In this document: one piece after another, positions 28,095 through 35,522 of the stretch | Numbering within the stretch: position 1 is the first letter of the stretch | How the letters are laid out: each line of letters begins with the position of its first letter | Origin: Stigmatella ashevillena | GTDB taxonomy: Bacteria > Myxococcota > Myxococcia > Myxococcales > Myxococcaceae | Direction of reading: 5' to 3' | DNA: 64,000 bases | Assembly (NCBI RefSeq): GCF_028368975.1 | Contig: NZ_JAQNDM010000002.1 | Coordinates: 1,178,001-1,242,000, forward strand | Made by a program: the position numbers and the translations under genes | Notes under the pieces: model-generated | What the model saw: the letters and a program-made list of their open reading frames with translations, nothing else | The model's database searches: none | Told to the model about the DNA's origin: nothing

Positions 28095-29459
28095 ATGTTT
28101 CGCTCCCCGACTTCTTTGAATCTTCTCGCCGTGTTTGCCCTGATGACTGGCTGCGCGGGAGAAGAAGCCGCCACCTATGACTTGCTGCCCACGGACAGTG
28201 GCAAGATCAGCCATGTGCAGGACGGCCAGCTGGCCACGGCCAAGCAACAGATCGCAAGCCTCGGATTCTCCACCTACCTGGGCTTCGCCGGTGATGAGTA
28301 CGGCAACGCGATCGCCGTGGACACGGCGGGCAATTCCTACATCGCGGGGACGACCACGTCGTTCAACGGGACGACCAACGTCTTCATTTCGAAGGTGAGC
28401 CCCACTGGCACCAACCTCTACTTCACCTATATCCCTGGCACCCAGGCGCGGGGCATCGCCGTGGACACGGCGGGCAATGCCTATGTGGTGGGGATCCTCA
28501 GCGCGGGACCGACCGTCCTCAAGATCAACGCAGCGGGGACGTCGATCGTCTACTCCGCCACGCTCGGCTGGAACGAAATCTCAGGCATCCAGATTGACAC
28601 CTCGGGCAATGCCTATGTGACCGGAAGCGTCAACAATGGCGTCGCTGGCATCGACGTGGCCGTGGGCAAGATCAATCCCACGGGCACGGGATTCCTCTAT
28701 GCCCTGGCCTTCGGAGGCACGGGAACCGACCGGGGCAATGGCATCGCCATTGACCGATCCGGCAATGCCTACATCACTGGCAACACCGATTCGGCCAACT
28801 TCCCGATCGCCACCGCCTTCCAGGCGACCCTGAAGGGCCCCCAGGATGCCTTCGTCGCCAAGCTGAACGCGACGGGCTCCGCCCTCACCTACTCGACCTA
28901 TCTGGGCGGAAACACGTATGACTATGGCAATGCCATCGCGGTGGACACCTCGGGCAATGCCTACGTCACGGGCACCACGGCTGCGCTCAGTGGTGTCCAG
29001 AGCTTCCCGGTCACGGCCGGCACGGTCCAGTACACCCCGGGGGGCAACGGGGATGCGTTCGCGGCGAAGTTCGGCACGACTGGCAGCCGCATCTATGCGA
29101 CCTACATCGGGGGGAACGCCTCGGAGTCGGGTGCGGCCATCGCGGTGAGCGCCTCGGGCGTCGCCTATGTCACGGGGTACACGACCTCGACCAACTTCCC
29201 CACGAGCAACCTTGCCTATCAGCGGTTTGCCCCCGCCGAGGTCAATGCCTTCGTGGTTCAGCTGACCGCAGCGTTCAACGCCTACACCTATTCGACCTAC
29301 CTGGGCGGGAGCAGCACGGACATCGGCGCAGGCATCGCGGTGAACTCCACGGGCGTCACCTATGTGACGGGCAATACCTTCTCGACCGACTTCCCGACGA
29401 ATGTCTACCTGCCGGGCGGTCAGTACGACGCGTTCGTGACGAAGTTCAACGGACCGTGA
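28095..29459 (+). CDS. SBBP-repeat beta-propeller lipoprotein
   Basis: 454 residues from the ATG at 28095 (AGGAG, 4-base spacing). The signal LLAVFALMTGC is a lipobox. The body is built of about eight repeats of roughly 50 residues with the core GNAIAVDTAGNSYIAGTT and YSTYLGG, the seven-bladed SBBP pattern. These propellers are surface or periplasmic scaffolds; no catalytic residue is apparent. The DNRLRE lipoprotein at 5979-8390 uses related repeats. Confidence 0.85.
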   Translation: MFRSPTSLNLLAVFALMTGCAGEEAATYDLLPTDSGKISHVQDGQLATAKQQIASLGFSTYLGFAGDEYGNAIAVDTAGNSYIAGTTTSFNGTTNVFISKVSPTGTNLYFTYIPGTQARGIAVDTAGNAYVVGILSAGPTVLKINAAGTSIVYSATLGWNEISGIQIDTSGNAYVTGSVNNGVAGIDVAVGKINPTGTGFLYALAFGGTGTDRGNGIAIDRSGNAYITGNTDSANFPIATAFQATLKGPQDAFVAKLNATGSALTYSTYLGGNTYDYGNAIAVDTSGNAYVTGTTAALSGVQSFPVTAGTVQYTPGGNGDAFAAKFGTTGSRIYATYIGGNASESGAAIAVSASGVAYVTGYTTSTNFPTSNLAYQRFAPAEVNAFVVQLTAAFNAYTYSTYLGGSSTDIGAGIAVNSTGVTYVTGNTFSTDFPTNVYLPGGQYDAFVTKFNGP

Positions 29460-29480
29460 GCTGACAGCACAGGGATGCTT

Positions 29481-29517
29481 GCCGGGCGGCCCCTCGATTC
29501 GCTGCCTGCCGCCCGGC
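29481..29517 (+). terminator. Hairpin after the SBBP lipoprotein
   Basis: GCCGGGCGGC at 29481-29490 pairs perfectly over 10 bp with GCCGCCCGGC at 29508-29517, 21 bases past the stop codon. There is no T-run. It is a terminator or a 3'-end protecting hairpin. Confidence 0.45.
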
Positions 29518-29616
29518 GGCCTCCCACCCCTCTCCGCCAACGAGTCCCCACCTATTGACTGCCCAGGGAGGGTGTGAGGACGATCTCCGTCCGGCCACCT
29601 TCCCCGGGAGTCCCTC

Positions 29617-31224
29617 ATGAGTGACGACGCGACGCTGCCCCCTGCACCGGGAGCATCCAGCCCGCTCGGTCCTCTCGCCCTGTCACTCTCTGGCGGTGGT
29701 TACCGCGCAGCCGCCTTCCACCTGGGCACGCTGCGGTTCCTGGACCGCACCGGCCTCCTGCGCGACGTCGTCGGCTTGTCCACCGTGTCCGGCGGCACCA
29801 TCACCGGGATGGCTTGGGCCGTCAGCATGCTCGATGGCAAGCCCTTCCCGGAGTTCTACGACGCCTACTCCGCCTACTTGAAGCGGACGAACGTGATCGA
29901 CGAAGCGCTGGAGGGGCTCACCGCCCACCGGGAGCACGGCAGCCACGCGTGGGCCAGCCTCATCCGCTCCGCCGCGGACGTCTACGCGCGGCCCGACTTG
30001 TTCGGTGACCGGCGATTCAGCGAACTGCTCGACACGGACAAGCTCCCCCTGCATGAGGTCATCTTCAACACCACCGAGTTCCATTCGGGGCTCGACTTCC
30101 GCTTTCGGCGCAGCGTCCATCCCCAGGCAGTCCTGGGCAACGGGCGGTACCGGCTGCCACGCTCCGTGGCGCAACACGTCCGTCTGGCGGACATGGTGGC
30201 CGCGTCGTCGTGCTTCCCAGGGGGATTCGAGCCTCTGGTCTTTCCGCAACAATTTCACTGGCCCCAGCGCTACCCGCTCTCGGCCGCACTCCAGGAGCTG
30301 GGCCCGAGCTTCGATCATGGACTGCCGTTGATGGACGGCGGCATCTACGACAACCAAGGGATCGACAGCCTGCTGCTGGCATTCAAGAAAGACGCTCCGC
30401 CGACCCTGCTCATCTCAGATGTCAGCACCCAGGCGAGCGAGATCTACAACGTCCCCAAGAACCCGACGAGCCGGGGCTGGGTCACGCTGCAAGGCGTCTT
30501 TTGGATGGGATGGGGGTTGTTCGCACTGGCGCTGGTGTCCGCGCTCATCCTGGCGTGGAACGGAGCCGCCGCCGCGCGCGGGGGCGACTGGCAATGGCGA
30601 GACTATTTTCTGTACCTCGTCCCGGGAGTCCTGAGCGCGGCCGTGGCCGCGGGGCTGTTCTGGGTCCGCCGCCGCCTGAAGGATGTCGATGCCTTGCTCC
30701 GCAAGCAAATGGCGGTGGACGCCTGGCCGTCGTTCCGGAAGCTGACGGTGAATGAGTTCTCCCAAATGCTGGTGCTGCGCATTGGCTCTCTGCTGGCACT
30801 CACCTCCAGCGTGTTCATGAACCGGGTGCGTGGCCTCATCTTCAAGAACGTGTACCGGACCCCCGAATACGCGGGCCGGCGGATCTCGAATCTGATCTCC
30901 AAGCTCTCCACGAACGAGCCTGCCCTGTTCTCCGAGTACCCGTGGATTCAGCCCAAGTCCCACCTCGTGCAGTTGGGACAGCAGTCCGCCCAGATGCCCA
31001 CCACGCTCTGGTTCACCCACGAGGACCAGTTCGCGACCGTGGAATCCGCCGGAGAAGCCACCCTCTGCTATGTGCTGCTGCGCCACATCCTCAAGCACCA
31101 CAAGGGCCAGTACGAATCGGCGGGGCTCCCGCTCTCCGAGCTCTACGAGCGGCTCCGGAAGGAGTGGGCGGTGTTCAACCAAGAGCCGTCTGTCTCCGGC
31201 GCTCCGTCCCAAGTGGCGGCTTGA
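29617..31224 (+). CDS. Patatin-like phospholipase with internal membrane segments
   Basis: 535 residues. The patatin hallmarks are the oxyanion loop SLSGGGYRAAAF (residues 24-35), the nucleophile Ser58 in STVSGG and the catalytic Asp240 in LMDGGIYDNQG. The Ser-Asp dyad is complete, so lipid acyl hydrolase activity is expected. Between about 290 and 350 are two hydrophobic helices (WMGWGLFALALVSALILAW and YFLYLVPGVLSAAVAAGLFWV) that would tether it to a membrane. No signal peptide precedes the catalytic part. Membrane-bound patatins serve in lipid turnover or as effectors; neither can be chosen here. Confidence 0.85.
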   Translation: MSDDATLPPAPGASSPLGPLALSLSGGGYRAAAFHLGTLRFLDRTGLLRDVVGLSTVSGGTITGMAWAVSMLDGKPFPEFYDAYSAYLKRTNVIDEALEGLTAHREHGSHAWASLIRSAADVYARPDLFGDRRFSELLDTDKLPLHEVIFNTTEFHSGLDFRFRRSVHPQAVLGNGRYRLPRSVAQHVRLADMVAASSCFPGGFEPLVFPQQFHWPQRYPLSAALQELGPSFDHGLPLMDGGIYDNQGIDSLLLAFKKDAPPTLLISDVSTQASEIYNVPKNPTSRGWVTLQGVFWMGWGLFALALVSALILAWNGAAAARGGDWQWRDYFLYLVPGVLSAAVAAGLFWVRRRLKDVDALLRKQMAVDAWPSFRKLTVNEFSQMLVLRIGSLLALTSSVFMNRVRGLIFKNVYRTPEYAGRRISNLISKLSTNEPALFSEYPWIQPKSHLVQLGQQSAQMPTTLWFTHEDQFATVESAGEATLCYVLLRHILKHHKGQYESAGLPLSELYERLRKEWAVFNQEPSVSGAPSQVAA

Positions 31225-31322
31225 GGAAAAAACGAAGCCCCCCGCAACTTCAGGACAACTCCCGGGTTCAGGGGGAGAGACGCGGCCTCCGCGCCTCCCA
31301 CCTGCCTCCCCAGGAGCCTTCC

Positions 31323-31565
31323 ATGCGCCACACCCTCGTCGCCGTCACCACCGCCGTCGCCTTCTTTCTCGGATGTGCCGCCAATCAGGCCTATGCCGAG
31401 CGCCAGCCCCGCATGCGAGATGCGCTCGTCCACCTGGAAAAGGCGCTCGCAGAGCTCAAGAGTGCCAGGGCGGACAAGGGCGGGCATCGCGTGAAGGCCA
31501 TCGGGCTCACCGAGCAAGCCATCGGTGCGGTCCGGGATGGCATCCAATTCGACAACCAACACTAA
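31323..31565 (+). CDS. Small exported protein (80 aa), conserved helical family
   Basis: 80 residues from the ATG at 31323 (AGGAG 6 bases upstream). The N-terminal signal (VAVTTAVAFFLGCAANQAYA) contains both a lipobox-like LGC and an AYA cleavage site. The mature part is one helical hairpin, PRMRDALVHLEKALAELKSA and HRVKAIGLTEQAIGAVRDGI. Short periplasmic proteins with this DKGGHRxKAI pattern occur across proteobacteria with no known role. Confidence 0.7.
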   Translation: MRHTLVAVTTAVAFFLGCAANQAYAERQPRMRDALVHLEKALAELKSARADKGGHRVKAIGLTEQAIGAVRDGIQFDNQH

Positions 31566-31575
31566 GCCATCCCGA

Positions 31576-31895
31576 CTAATTCCGTTCAGGGGTGGCGGCT
31601 CGGACGGGGAGTCCGCGGCGCCTGCGGACCCGGCGCAGCAGGCCAACGGCCTGCGCATAGAAGGAGTCACGGTCGGCCGTCAGCATGCGGCTGAAGTAGG
31701 TGGACTTCAGCTCCCCCCAAAAGCCCTCAATCCAGTTGAGGGTTTCGGAGGTGTAGCGCGGCAACCAGAAGACGCGCACGCAGGGTGCGGCGGCCTCAAT
31801 CGCGGCCCTCGAAGTGCGGCGGGTGAAGCAGCCGCCATTGTCGAGCACCAGTACGATGCGGCGGCCTGTCCGCTTCGCACGCTTCACCAGCATCT
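31576..31895 (-). pseudogene. IS630-family transposase, 3' part (interrupted by an IS3 element)
   Basis: 106 codons ending in TAG at 31576. It contains KRTGRRIVLVLDNGG and the C-terminal DDE Glu region WLPRYTSETLNWIEGFWGELKS, as in IS630/Tc1 transposases. The sequence is cut at 31895 by the IS3 element. Removing the element and one copy of the 3-bp target joins this piece in frame to the 5' part at 33158-33489 (LQM then LVKRAK). Confidence 0.85.
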
Positions 31896-31920
31896 TGAGC
31901 TTGCCCCGATTTAGTGGACA
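31896..31920. repeat. IS3 left inverted repeat
   Basis: 25 bases; pairs with 33133-33157 with two mismatches (positions 3 and 18). Confidence 0.9.
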
Positions 31921-31954
31921 CCCCCGATAAGTCGAAGCACAACGAGGAGTGTCC

Positions 31955-32254
31955 ATGGAGCGAAGGAAGAGGCGGAAGTTCAGCGAGGAGTTCAAGGCCG
32001 AAGCAGTGAGGCTCGCCAGAGAAGGAGGCAAGTCGCTGTCGCAGGTGGCCAAGGACCTGGACTTGACGGAGTCGGCGTTGCGCCAGTGGGTGCAGCATGC
32101 CGAGCGGAGCGAGGCCCCTACCGGGCCCGAGCCGCTGAGTCCATCTGAGCGGGAGGAACTGCTCCAGCTGAGGAAGGAGAACCGGCAGTTGCTCATGGAG
32201 CGTGACTTCTTAAAAAAAGCAGCGGCCTTCTTCGCGAAGGAGGGCTCGAAGTGA
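31955..32254 (+). CDS. IS3 transposase OrfA
   Basis: 99 residues from the ATG at 31955 (GAGGAG, 5-base spacing). The N-terminal helix-turn-helix (RKFSEEFKAEAVRLAREGGKSLSQVAKDLDLTESALRQWV) binds the IS ends. A leucine-rich coiled coil follows (REELLQLRKENRQLLMERDFLKKAA). The stop overlaps the orfB GTG by 3 bases (GTGA). OrfA usually represses and regulates transposition. Confidence 0.9.
   Translation: MERRKRRKFSEEFKAEAVRLAREGGKSLSQVAKDLDLTESALRQWVQHAERSEAPTGPEPLSPSEREELLQLRKENRQLLMERDFLKKAAAFFAKEGSK
32212..32219 (+). other. Programmed -1 frameshift site of the IS3 element
   Basis: Seven A residues (32212-32218) followed by G. In the orfA frame this reads A AAA AAA G. A -1 slip enters the orfB frame, which is open from here to the orfB GTG, so an OrfAB fusion can be made. 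Confidence 0.75.
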
Positions 32255-33126
32255 AGTTCGAGTTCATCGACGCGCAGAAGGCCTTCTTCCCGGTGGAGTT
32301 CCTGTGTGAGCAGTTGGGCGTGTCGCGCTCGGGCTACTACGCCTGGAGGGAGCGTCCGAAGTCAGCGCGCCAGCAACAGGACAAACAGCTGGCCGAGGAG
32401 GTGGCCAAGGTGCATCAGGAGAGCCGTGGCACCTATGGCAGCCCCCGGGTGCATGCGGAGATGCGAGCCCGAGGGCGCAAGGTGAGCCGCAAGCGAGTGG
32501 CCCGCCTCATGGAAGAGCAGAAGTTGCAGGCACGAAAGAAGCGCCGAGCGGTGCGCACCACAGACTCCAAGCATCCCAACCCCGTGGCCCCCAATGTCCT
32601 GGAGCGAGACTTCTCTCCCGACAAGCCCAACAGCACCTGGTCCACGGACATCACCTACGTCTGGACGGGCGAAGGCTGGTTGTATCTGGCGGTGGTGCTG
32701 GACTTGTTCTCGCGCAGGGTGGTCGGCTGGTCCATGAGCCAGCACATCGACACCCCGTTGGTGCTCGGGGCTCTGGAGATGGCCCTGGAAGGACGCCAAC
32801 CTCCCAAGGGGCTCATCCACCACTCGGATCGAGGCAGCCAGTACGCCAGTGCCGAGTACCAACAAGCTCTGGCCTCTCGCGGCATCCAGTGCAGCATGTC
32901 CAGAAAGGGCAATTGCTGGGACAATGCCGTGGTGGAGAGCTTCTTCAGCAGCCTGAAGATGGAGCTCGTCTACCAGACCCAGTTCGACACGCGTCACCAG
33001 GCACGCTCGGCCCTCTTTGAGTACATTGAGGTCTTCTACAACCGCACCCGGCGGCACTCGACTCTGGGCTACATGACCCCATTGGAGTTTGAACGAACCG
33101 CACTACCTGTTACGTTGGCAGCTTAA
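32251..33126 (+). CDS. IS3 transposase OrfB (DDE integrase domain)
   Basis: 291 residues. The N-terminal HTH_21-like part is QLGVSRSGYYAW. The rve integrase core has the DDE residues in WSTDITYV, IHHSDRGSQYA and NAVVESFF; exactly 35 residues separate the second Asp from the Glu (DD35E). NRTRRHSTLGYMTPLEFE closes the family signature. It is intact and probably functional as an OrfAB fusion. Confidence 0.93.
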   Translation: MKFEFIDAQKAFFPVEFLCEQLGVSRSGYYAWRERPKSARQQQDKQLAEEVAKVHQESRGTYGSPRVHAEMRARGRKVSRKRVARLMEEQKLQARKKRRAVRTTDSKHPNPVAPNVLERDFSPDKPNSTWSTDITYVWTGEGWLYLAVVLDLFSRRVVGWSMSQHIDTPLVLGALEMALEGRQPPKGLIHHSDRGSQYASAEYQQALASRGIQCSMSRKGNCWDNAVVESFFSSLKMELVYQTQFDTRHQARSALFEYIEVFYNRTRRHSTLGYMTPLEFERTALPVTLAA

Positions 33127-33132
33127 GTCCAC

Positions 33133-33157
33133 TGTCCACCAAATCGGGGCAAGCCCA
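33133..33157. repeat. IS3 right inverted repeat
   Basis: 25 bases; reverse complement of 31896-31920 with two mismatches. Confidence 0.9.
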
Positions 33158-33489
33158 TCTGCAGCACGGCGAGGAAGAGTGCGGTCGTGACGCTCTTGGG
33201 CTGGTGCGCGAAGCGGAAGTCTCCCGTCGGGTAGCGCACCGCGCCCACCACCCCCACGCGCACGTTCTTGCCCGGGGTCGGCAGTACCAAGCGCTCGCCC
33301 CAGCGGCGCCAAGCGGAGCGCACCGAGGGTAACAGGTCGAAGTGCACCCCGTCCGCGTACCACAGCTCGAAGAGCGCGCCCGGCTTGGCGGCTTGCTTCT
33401 TCAGAGCGTTGAGGCGCCTTTGGGCGCGCGCTTTTTTCCTCCTCGTCCGCCTGCCTGGACGCGCGCCACGAGGCCCCAGCGAGCACCAC
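33158..33489 (-). pseudogene. IS630-family transposase, 5' part, N-terminally degraded
   Basis: Reads RRLNALKKQAAKPGALFELW, then YADGVHFDLLP, SVRSAWRRWG and YPTGDFRFAHQPKSVTTALFLAVLQM, ending at the IS3 insertion point. The first catalytic Asp is in WYADGVHF. Upstream of about 33440 the likely frame changes at a run of six A (ADEEE then KARAQRR), and the DNA-binding N-terminus is absent, so the IS630 copy was probably already dead. Its outer ends could not be defined. Confidence 0.75.
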
Positions 33490-33559
33490 CCGGCATATCC
33501 TCTTCTCCTGTGTGGCGGCGCCCTAACCTGTTCCCCTTCTCACAGAAAAGGGGTGCCCC

Positions 33560-34909
33560 ATGCTCTGGCGGATTCTCTGGAAGGCCGAAGCGCTGTTGCT
33601 GGCTGTGCTTGTTGGGTGCAGCGCCACTCAGCCAGCGATCCGGGTGGACACGGGAGCAGAGGGAGAAACCCTGATCTACATCCCCCGTGCTGCCACGGTG
33701 GAGCCGGTGCAGGTGGCGCCGGAGCAAGTGACAGAGGCGATCCGGAAGCTGGCGCGCGAGGTGCGCCTGTCAGGCTCACCCCGGCAGACCGTGGAGCGCC
33801 TGTTTCAACTCGACGCGCTCTATGGGGATTACCTCCTCAGAGAGCGAAAGATCGTCCCTCTGGAGTCGTCCGGGATGCCCCTGGAAGGAGCGTTGACGGA
33901 GGAGGAGCAAAACCTCGTTAGCCGTTACAAGGCGTGGTGTCGGAGTGCCCATGGATTCGAGGGCGATTGCTTGGGGGGCGCGCTCGTGGGCGGCAAGTAC
34001 CTGGACATGCAAGGCCGGTACATGCTCGCCATGGCCCTGAGCAAAAGTCCGGTGCTGGAGGAGTTCGAGAAGGCGCTGGGCGAGATGGTGAGCATGCGGG
34101 CCGTCCTGCAAGCCGCGATTGGGACGGTGGTCACGCTGCTTGTCCTGCTCGCGTTGCCCGAGCCGATCACCAAGTTTGTCGCCGCGTGGGCTACTACGGC
34201 ACTCGTGCTCTGGGTGGGCGCCAAGACGCTCTACAACCTCGTGACGGGTTGGTTCCAGTTGATGGAAGAGGTGAAGACCGCAGCCTCCTTCGAGGAGATC
34301 CGCGACGCGGGCGAGAAGTTCGGCAAGCTGTTCTCGCGTGAGGCGGCGCAAGCGTTCGCCATGATCGTCATGGCGCTTCTGACGCACGCGGCGAAGGGGT
34401 TCGCGGAGCAAGTGGCGACACTCCCCGGATCCGCTCAAGTGTCGATGCAGGCTGCGGTCCGCGAAGGGATCTTGTTGTCAGAGGTGGGCGCAGTGGAGTC
34501 CGTGGCTGTGACGTCCGAGGGCTTTAGCGTGGCTCTGGCACCGGGCGCGGTGGCGATGGCGGCGCGCGGTGGGCGCGGCGCCCGCACGGAGAAGCACCAC
34601 ATCGGGACCATCGCTAACAAGAGGTCCACCTTGCGTGGTGGTCCTTGGACCCCCCTGTTCGAGGAGCTTTTCGCCAGGGCGGGAATGAGACTGAAGGACC
34701 GAGAAAACATCATACCCCTCAAGGGGCACAAGGGGCCTCACCCGCAGCGATACCATGACATCGTCTACAGGCGCTTGCGCGAGGCACTTGGAGACTGTGG
34801 CAGCATCGCGGAATGCCGGTCGGAGTTGACCCGCGAACTCCGCAGCCTCGCAGATGAGATCGCTACACCCGGCACGGAACTCAACCACCTCGTCACCCTG
34901 GGGAAATGA
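33560..34909 (+). CDS. SitA5-type polymorphic toxin lipoprotein with AHH/HNH nuclease domain
   Basis: 449 residues. Signal plus lipobox (ALLLAVLVGC) fits the outer-membrane lipoproteins moved between kin by TraA/B outer-membrane exchange. The conserved SitA5-like N-terminal region (AIRKLAREVRLSGSPRQTVERLFQLDALYGDYLL) and two hydrophobic helices in the middle lead to the C-terminal toxin: EKHHIGTIANKRS (His346-His347), GPWTPLFEELF and GHKGPHPQRYHDIVYRRL, the AHH-type HNH/EndoVII nuclease pattern. The gene for its presumed immunity protein begins 15 bases downstream. It likely kills or excludes non-immune siblings by DNA damage. Confidence 0.85.
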   Translation: MLWRILWKAEALLLAVLVGCSATQPAIRVDTGAEGETLIYIPRAATVEPVQVAPEQVTEAIRKLAREVRLSGSPRQTVERLFQLDALYGDYLLRERKIVPLESSGMPLEGALTEEEQNLVSRYKAWCRSAHGFEGDCLGGALVGGKYLDMQGRYMLAMALSKSPVLEEFEKALGEMVSMRAVLQAAIGTVVTLLVLLALPEPITKFVAAWATTALVLWVGAKTLYNLVTGWFQLMEEVKTAASFEEIRDAGEKFGKLFSREAAQAFAMIVMALLTHAAKGFAEQVATLPGSAQVSMQAAVREGILLSEVGAVESVAVTSEGFSVALAPGAVAMAARGGRGARTEKHHIGTIANKRSTLRGGPWTPLFEELFARAGMRLKDRENIIPLKGHKGPHPQRYHDIVYRRLREALGDCGSIAECRSELTRELRSLADEIATPGTELNHLVTLGK

Positions 34910-34924
34910 CGCTAGAACTTCCCT

Positions 34925-35488
34925 ATGGCCCCGCGTTTCTTCGACCTTGCCGACGACCTCTATGTACCCAACCGCTGGTACTTGGCCACTCCCATCAACA
35001 GCCAGGGCAGCAAGGTGCACGACTGGGATTTCATGAGAGGGACGCCTGTCCGCGTCGAAGGACGGTTGAGAATCCCCATCAAGATTGCAGGCAGGCCGCT
35101 GGACTTTTCCTGGGCGCTACTGAGCGTCCCTGTCGTCCACGTCAAGGTTGCTTCCATGCTGGCGGATCGCGCCCCCGGCGACGTGCAGCTGATCCCCGCA
35201 GATATCGAGGGCCAACCGGATCAATACCTCGTTCTCGTGGCAACGCGCCTCATCCGCTGCATCGACGAGAAGGCATCAAGGATCCTGCTCTGGACCCATG
35301 AGGATGGAGCGCCGCACAAGGTTGGCAAGTACCGCGATGTTCGGGACATGCGCATCGACAAGGCGAAGGTGGGGAACGCAAAGGTCTTCCGTCCCGAGGG
35401 ATGGTCGAGCGCCCTGATCATCTCCGAGGAGATCAAGAACGCCTTAGAGGACATGGGCGTTACGGGCGCGCGATTCGCGGAGGTCTAG
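34925..35488 (+). CDS. Imm11 (DUF1629) family immunity protein, presumed partner of the SitA5-type toxin
   Basis: 187 residues. The pattern FFDLADDLYVPNRWYL, followed by a beta-rich middle and C-terminal EEIKNALEDMGVTGARF, is the Imm11/DUF1629 family, which neutralises polymorphic toxins. It is the only gene after the toxin on the plus strand and starts 15 bases after the toxin stop. It is cytosolic, as expected for blocking a nuclease. The ribosome site is weak (CTAGAACTTCCCT). Neighbouring position, not sequence, ties it to this toxin. Confidence 0.82.
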   Translation: MAPRFFDLADDLYVPNRWYLATPINSQGSKVHDWDFMRGTPVRVEGRLRIPIKIAGRPLDFSWALLSVPVVHVKVASMLADRAPGDVQLIPADIEGQPDQYLVLVATRLIRCIDEKASRILLWTHEDGAPHKVGKYRDVRDMRIDKAKVGNAKVFRPEGWSSALIISEEIKNALEDMGVTGARFAEV

Positions 35489-35522
35489 CGACCCACCAGA
35501 AGCTGCGGGCCGCGCGCAGCAC

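Larger units (their letters stand above)
31896..33157 (+). mobile_element. IS3-family insertion sequence, complete, 1262 bp
   Basis: The ends are 25-bp inverted repeats starting TGAGCTTGCCCC (31896) and, on the other strand, TGGGCTTGCCCC (33157), with two mismatches and TG...CA termini. The 3-bp target duplication is TCT (31893-31895 and 33158-33160). It carries orfA and orfB with a -1 frameshift window. It sits inside an IS630-family transposase gene whose reading frame is exactly restored when the element is removed, so the boundaries are reliable. Confidence 0.92.

Noticed and set aside
31902-33151. First reading of the IS3 ends as TGCCCC...GGGGCA
   Set aside because: That boundary leaves no target duplication and does not restore the IS630 frame. 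Extending to TGAGCTTG/CAAGCCCA gives 25-bp repeats, a TCT duplication and a perfect in-frame join.
33401-33559. Possible small gene between the IS630 remnant and the SitA5-type toxin
   Set aside because: The open frames overlap IS630-derived sequence or lack a start with a ribosome site; no conserved product is seen.
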